In this document: positions 6,707 through 9,047 of the stretch, piece by piece
Layout: every line of letters starts with the position of its first letter
Position numbering within the stretch: position 1 is the stretch's first letter
Assembly (NCBI GenBank): GCA_007131745.1
Contig: SLPX01000174.1
Coordinates: forward strand, 1 to 9,047
Direction of reading: 5' to 3'
Source: Myxococcales bacterium
GTDB taxonomy: Bacteria > Myxococcota > Polyangia > HGW-17 > SLPX01
Length of the DNA stretch: 9,047 bases
Position numbers and translations under genes: made by a program
The notes under the pieces: generated by a model
The model's input: only the letters and a program-made list of their open reading frames with translations
The model's database searches: none
What the model was told of the DNA's origin: nothing

Positions 6707-7018
6707 CTATTTCTTTTTCTTGGGGGGAACGATGGACTCTCTGCAGACCTTGGAGATCCTCATCTTGACCACGCTCTTTGCCGGAATCTTGATCTCTTCG
6801 CCGGTGGCAGGATTACGACCCTTGCGAGCGTTCCTCTTTTGCTTTACCAGCTTGCCGATTCCGGGAATGGTGAAGGAACCGTTCTTCTTGGTTTCTCTGC
6901 ATGCGATTTCAGCCAGATAGTCGAGCATCTCGTTCGCCTGCTTCTTGGGAACCTCAAATTTGGTTGCAAGTTCCGTCACGATTTCTGATTTTGTCATTGG
7001 TTTTTTTGCGACTGCCAT
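6707..7018 (-). CDS. HU/IHF (DNABII) family DNA-binding protein
   Basis: The 103-residue nucleoid protein bends and compacts DNA as a dimer. The N-terminal helical part (about 9-45) begins MTKSEIVTELA, followed by FTIPGIGKL (49-57) and the DNA-binding arm with GRNPATGEEIKIPA (67-80). Pro70 is the residue that intercalates into DNA in the family. The usual length is about 90 residues; this one has a short alkaline N-terminal extension (MAVAKKP) and a C-terminal PPKKKK tail that probably adds nonspecific DNA contact. The start is ATG, with AAGGAAGGGAG (minus strand, 7024-7034) five bases upstream. It is a single-gene unit, convergent with the mal operon. Whether it is a general HU or one of several paralogues cannot be told from this window. 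Confidence 0.92.
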   Translation of the reverse strand: MAVAKKPMTKSEIVTELATKFEVPKKQANEMLDYLAEIACRETKKNGSFTIPGIGKLVKQKRNARKGRNPATGEEIKIPAKSVVKMRISKVCRESIVPPKKKK

Positions 7019-7056
7019 GATAACTCCCTTCCTTTAATGGGTTGGTTTAGATATCA

Positions 7057-7117
7057 ATTCTTGCCAGAAACAAAATTTAGTCAATACACATAGTGCTTCC
7101 AGGCAACTTTTTTTTTT
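7057..7117 (-). promoter_or_regulatory. Candidate promoter of the HU gene with upstream A-tract
   Basis: On the minus strand, TTGACT (7084-7079) and AAGAAT (7062-7057, four of six matches to TATAAT) are 16 bases apart and lie about 40 bases before the ATG. A run of ten A (minus strand, complement of T at 7108-7117) lies 23 bases upstream of the -35 and could act as a curved, UP-like element. The hexamers are seen; promoter activity is inferred. Confidence 0.4.
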
Positions 7118-7256
7118 CACCTATTTGATCTTGCTATTCAGCCATTTTCAAACCACCTGTTGAGCCTGTCGTAATAGAGCAGACAAACTCGTTTACTACG
7201 TCAAGACCAAGCCCGAGCGACTAGCATTTTCTTTATTAATTACAATGCTTTACAAT

Positions 7257-7362
7257 CCCCGAAAGGCCAAAGCCCCTTGCACAAAACATCTTCCTCGCCC
7301 CCTTCCGAATACCCCTAAACAAGGTTTTTTCAGCGTCTTTTGCAGGGTCTCCCAGGACCCCC
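7257..7362 (+). repeat. Degenerate repeat unit, copy 1
   Basis: It contains CCCCGAAAG (7257-7265), TTGCACAAAAC (7278-7288), CCCCC (7298-7302), AACAAGGTTTTT (7318-7329) and a hairpin GGGTCT/GGACCC (7345-7350 with 7355-7360, one G-T pair, CCCA loop). Copy 2 shows AACAAGGTTTTT and the hairpin in the same order, with the hairpin closer. The unit is recognisable but heavily diverged, with length differences between blocks. Confidence 0.45.
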
Positions 7363-7457
7363 ATGTGCCGGGGCGTTCCGCCGTTTTCGAATTTTTTTTT
7401 TCGATGTTAGACGTCACCCCTCCAAAAAAGGACATTTCCGACCTCTTACGCCCAAAA

Positions 7458-7531
7458 CCCCCGTGGCAAGGGTGCAACAAGGTTTTTGGGGTCAGCAGAC
7501 CCCGAAAGAGTCTGAATCTGCAAAAACTCCA
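7458..7531 (+). repeat. Degenerate repeat unit, copy 2
   Basis: It contains CCCCC (7458-7462), an exact second AACAAGGTTTTT (7476-7487), a perfect hairpin GGGGTC/GACCCC (7488-7493 with 7498-7503, AGCA loop), CCCCGAAAG (7500-7508) and CTGCAAAAAC. The 12-base block is 158 bp from its partner in copy 1. Confidence 0.5.
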
Positions 7532-7570
7532 TTCCTCCAAAAGCGATCATGATCCTATTTTTTTGAAAGG

Positions 7571-7590
7571 AAAAACCGGAAAAACTTCCG
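7571..7590 (-). terminator. Possible terminator of the PilZ-like gene
   Basis: On the minus strand, CGGAA (7590-7586) pairs with TTCCG (7581-7577) around GTTT and is followed by GTTTTTCC. It lies just downstream of the stop codon at 7599. The stem is only five base pairs, so this is a weak candidate. Confidence 0.35.
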
Positions 7591-7598
7591 AAGGCGAT

Positions 7599-8483
7599 CT
7601 AAAACTTTGCAAGCTTTTTGCTCACCATCTCGCGAACCGAGGCTCTTAGCCGATCGGATTTCTGAAGCTGCACCAGGTCCCGCTTGCCCAATCCGGCCAA
7701 AAGTCTTCTGACCACCGGAAGCGGCACCTTGGGGTTCCTTATAAGGTTCTTCACAACCGTCTTGTGGCGGATCCACTCCGAACCGGATGCTATCCTCTCC
7801 AATACCCGAGGATCCAACGCCGCTTCGCCGGCCATGACGGCCACCTCATCAGGCGTTATTCCGGGATTGCTCAACACGTGGCCATGAAGCTGTTTGTCGA
7901 TCCCCTTTATAATAATAAAGCGAATACTCCGCCCTCCATAACGAGCCACCCTTATCTTTTCCGCGGGCGAAAGATCCGACCATCCCGAGCGCAACTGTTC
8001 CAGGGACCAAGAAAGCGGAGTTGTACCGCCGTACTTTCCCCCCCCCCACATCCCTTTTTCAGAAACATCGCTTTCTTCACCCGCACAACAATCCTCGGAA
8101 ACACCCTTTTCTTCAACAGCACGATTATCCGGGCCGTCAACTATCACAACTCTTACCCTGTGGTAATCCTTGAACTCCACGCTCTCGTTTAGGTCGTTGC
8201 TATCACACCCTCGGATCGCGACTCGCGCCTTTTCGGGTTCATCAAGACGAAAAACAAGACCGGTTCCGGATAGTATTTGAAGCAACTCTCCATCCAGGGT
8301 CAATCGGACCGATCCTTCCCGCGCAACTTCATCACACTCGAGCGTCATGGCGACCTTTGTGAGAAGCCCCCAATCCGGAGGACATTCCATCGGAACGAAA
8401 TACACTCCGCCCCGCAGAGTTTCCAAGAGATGATCTCTCAATGCCGGAAAAGTCTCATATGTGATTCTTAGATTCACGCACAC
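7599..8483 (-). CDS. PilZ-like domain protein with C-terminal helical-repeat domain
   Basis: This 294-residue soluble protein has no signal peptide or membrane helix. Residues about 5-90 follow the beta-strand pattern of atypical PilZ domains (LRGGVYFVP, then an alternating hydrophobic series and GTGLVFRL), but the RxxxR and D/N-x-S-x-x-G residues that bind cyclic-di-GMP are not evident, so ligand binding is doubtful. A polar, acidic and glycine-containing linker (about 91-160) follows. Residues about 161-290 look like short helical repeats of the HEAT or leucine-rich-variant kind: VLSNPGITPDEVAVMA, DPRVLERIASGSEWIRH, VVKNLIRNPKVPLPVV, DLVQLQKS. I recall similar C-terminal repeats in delta-lineage proteins of unknown function. 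The start is GTG at 8483 (another GTG at 8477 is possible); no clear ribosome site is visible. A run of ten G in the linker codons is notable. The gene stands alone, divergent from the lipoprotein gene. Confidence 0.65.
   Translation of the reverse strand: MCVNLRITYETFPALRDHLLETLRGGVYFVPMECPPDWGLLTKVAMTLECDEVAREGSVRLTLDGELLQILSGTGLVFRLDEPEKARVAIRGCDSNDLNESVEFKDYHRVRVVIVDGPDNRAVEEKGVSEDCCAGEESDVSEKGMWGGGKYGGTTPLSWSLEQLRSGWSDLSPAEKIRVARYGGRSIRFIIIKGIDKQLHGHVLSNPGITPDEVAVMAGEAALDPRVLERIASGSEWIRHKTVVKNLIRNPKVPLPVVRRLLAGLGKRDLVQLQKSDRLRASVREMVSKKLAKF
8038..8047 (-). repeat. G10 homopolymer tract inside the PilZ-like gene
   Basis: Ten consecutive C on the plus strand read as ten G in the coding strand (Trp-Gly-Gly-Gly codons, residues about 146-149). 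Gain of one G shifts into a frame that stops at 7849; loss of one G shifts into a frame that stops at 7952. Either would delete the C-terminal helical domain. Confidence 0.7.
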
Positions 8484-8725
8484 ACATTATCAAAGAGACC
8501 AAAAAGAGCAAAGCCGCGAATCCGCTTTAATCCGCCCAGCCGGGATCGGGCGAGGCTGTTTGTTTACGGAATCAGGATCGATCATCGTGAAAAGAAGCTT
8601 TGCCAAAAGGTCGCACCGGATGATAAAATTGTTTCCGGGTATGGCATTAATCAAGACTATATAAGGATAAACCGTATTCCCTGTTTGTACTCGTTCTTAG
8701 CTACTGGATGATAAAGGAGAAGGTC
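8484..8725. other. Divergent intergenic region upstream of PilZ-like and lipoprotein genes
   Basis: This 242-bp gap should hold both promoters. I see a 10-bp-period direct repeat at 8519-8535 near the PilZ-like start and a TATAAG hexamer at 8660-8665 (five of six matches to a -10) 60 bases before the lipoprotein ATG. The TATAAG lacks a well-spaced -35; the nearest TTGTTT (8629-8634) is 25 bases away. No RNA gene is evident. Confidence 0.4.
8519..8535. repeat. AATCCGC direct repeat, possible regulator site
   Basis: AATCCGC occurs at 8519-8525 and 8529-8535, one helical turn apart, 36-52 bases upstream of the PilZ-like GTG start. Such spacing is typical of cooperative regulator binding on one DNA face, but no regulator is identified. 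Confidence 0.3.
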
Positions 8726-9047
8726 ATGAATAGTTTACACTTTAACAGCGCAAAGCGAATCTCGCCCATCGCGGCAGTCTGCACAGCGGCGCTACTTATT
8801 GTGATAGCAGGTTGCGGCCCGTCTTCAGGCAGACCTAAGGACACCGACGCAGCCATCAACCCCGGCGACGACGGCGAAATCAATCAAAACATCTGCCAAG
8901 ACAGACCCGGAGCCGTTGTCTGCGACAACAACCAGATGGTGACCTGCGGAGACGACGGAGAAGAGATTGCACGGCAGGAATGCGGAACCATGTATTGCAT
9001 GGACGGAACGGGTTGCGTGCTCTGCCTGCCGGGACAAACATATTGCA
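8726..9047 (+). CDS. Cysteine-rich lipoprotein, 3' end outside the window
   Basis: The reading frame is open from ATG 8726 to the right edge (107 codons, no stop), so the gene is partial. AGGAG at 8715-8719 lies six bases upstream. The N-terminus is a lipoprotein signal peptide: basic residues (KR, 10-11), a hydrophobic core (15-28) and the lipobox IAGC with Cys30. A polar linker rich in Asp, Gly and Asn follows, then eight cysteines within residues 57-107: CQDRPGAVVC, MVTCGDDG, ECGTMYC, GCVLCLPGQTYC. The spacing suggests a repeating unit starting C-x(2-3)-PG-x3-C, with the second unit beginning at Cys100. Such disulphide-rich tandem modules are common in surface proteins of Myxococcota and relatives, sometimes preceding an IgGFc-binding-type region, but nothing downstream is visible, so function is unknown. 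Location is inferred to be the outer membrane or cell surface. Confidence 0.8.
   Translation, partial: MNSLHFNSAKRISPIAAVCTAALLIVIAGCGPSSGRPKDTDAAINPGDDGEINQNICQDRPGAVVCDNNQMVTCGDDGEEIARQECGTMYCMDGTGCVLCLPGQTYC

Larger units (their letters stand above)
7019..7598. other. 580-bp non-coding region with degenerate structured repeats
   Basis: No credible gene lies between the HU gene and the PilZ-like gene. The left part (7019-7120) is the HU leader and promoter. Bases 7120-7245 show nothing I can name. TTACAAT is repeated at 7240-7246 and 7250-7256 with a 10-bp period. From 7257 to about 7530 the strand composition changes, with a C-rich plus strand and long T, A and C runs, and it contains two related repeat units. 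Both strands are open for 96-134 codons here, but the translations are rich in Pro, Lys and Gly, lack ribosome sites, and merely reflect the repeats. Confidence 0.55.

Noticed and set aside
7372..7401. A terminator formed by GGCG/CGCC and the following T run
   Set aside because: The stem is four base pairs with a 3-base loop, nine bases separate it from the ten T, and no plus-strand transcript is known there.
7250..7540. A 96-codon minus-strand open frame in the same region
   Set aside because: Its apparent internal similarity comes from the two DNA repeat units, there is no ribosome site, and composition differs from the confirmed genes.
7245..7649. A 134-codon plus-strand open frame in the repeat region
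   Set aside because: It has no ribosome site, its translation is Pro/Lys-rich and tracks the nucleotide repeats, and it runs into the 3' end of the PilZ-like gene antisense.
8685..8713. TTGTAC and ATGATA with a 17-base spacer as the lipoprotein promoter
   Set aside because: The -10 is poor and lies only 12 bases before the ATG, leaving no room for a transcribed ribosome site.

Overview
The window looks like a chromosomal segment from a bacterium of the former Deltaproteobacteria, with Myxococcota or Bradymonadota-like lineages the best guess. This rests on three features: a cysteine-rich lipoprotein with C-x-x-PG-x-x-x-C units, a PilZ-like protein with a helical-repeat C-terminus of a type met in delta-lineage genomes, and a long DNABII (HU) protein with a lysine tail. 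GC is moderate by eye. No rRNA, tRNA, CRISPR array, transposase or phage gene was seen. The taxonomic call is inference.

Layout. At the left, a minus-strand gene (121-1275) encodes a PrsW-type intramembrane protease with an extra two-helix C-terminal module. A 251-bp divergent gap (1276-1526) carries a consensus -35 box and an orphan terminator-like hairpin. Next comes a tight plus-strand operon (1527-6594) of four genes: malK-type ATPase, malE-type binding protein, malF-type permease and malG-type permease. Together they make a complete ABC importer for maltose, maltodextrin or a related oligosaccharide. MalE binds sugar outside the membrane, MalF and MalG form the channel, and a MalK dimer on the cytoplasmic side powers it. 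No glycosidase, LacI-type regulator or MalT-like activator lies in the window, so substrate and regulation are inferred only from family resemblance.

The operon converges on a minus-strand HU-family gene (6707-7018). A perfect 13-bp inverted repeat with A/T tracts on both sides probably terminates both transcripts. The 580 bp to the right (7019-7598) appear non-coding. They contain the HU promoter region and two degenerate copies of a structured repeat about 158 bp apart. A minus-strand gene (7599-8483) then encodes a PilZ-like plus helical-repeat protein, interrupted in its linker by a run of ten G. After a 242-bp divergent gap, a plus-strand lipoprotein gene starts at 8726 and runs off the right edge.

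The most unusual points are these: the MalF-type permease has about 300 extra N-terminal residues, including an extracytoplasmic domain flanked by membrane helices that resembles a sensor arrangement; the binding protein appears to be tethered by an uncleaved helix; the PilZ-like gene has a G10 tract whose slippage would remove its C-terminal domain; and there is an unexplained structured repeat pair downstream of it. I found no evidence of a wholly new multi-gene system.
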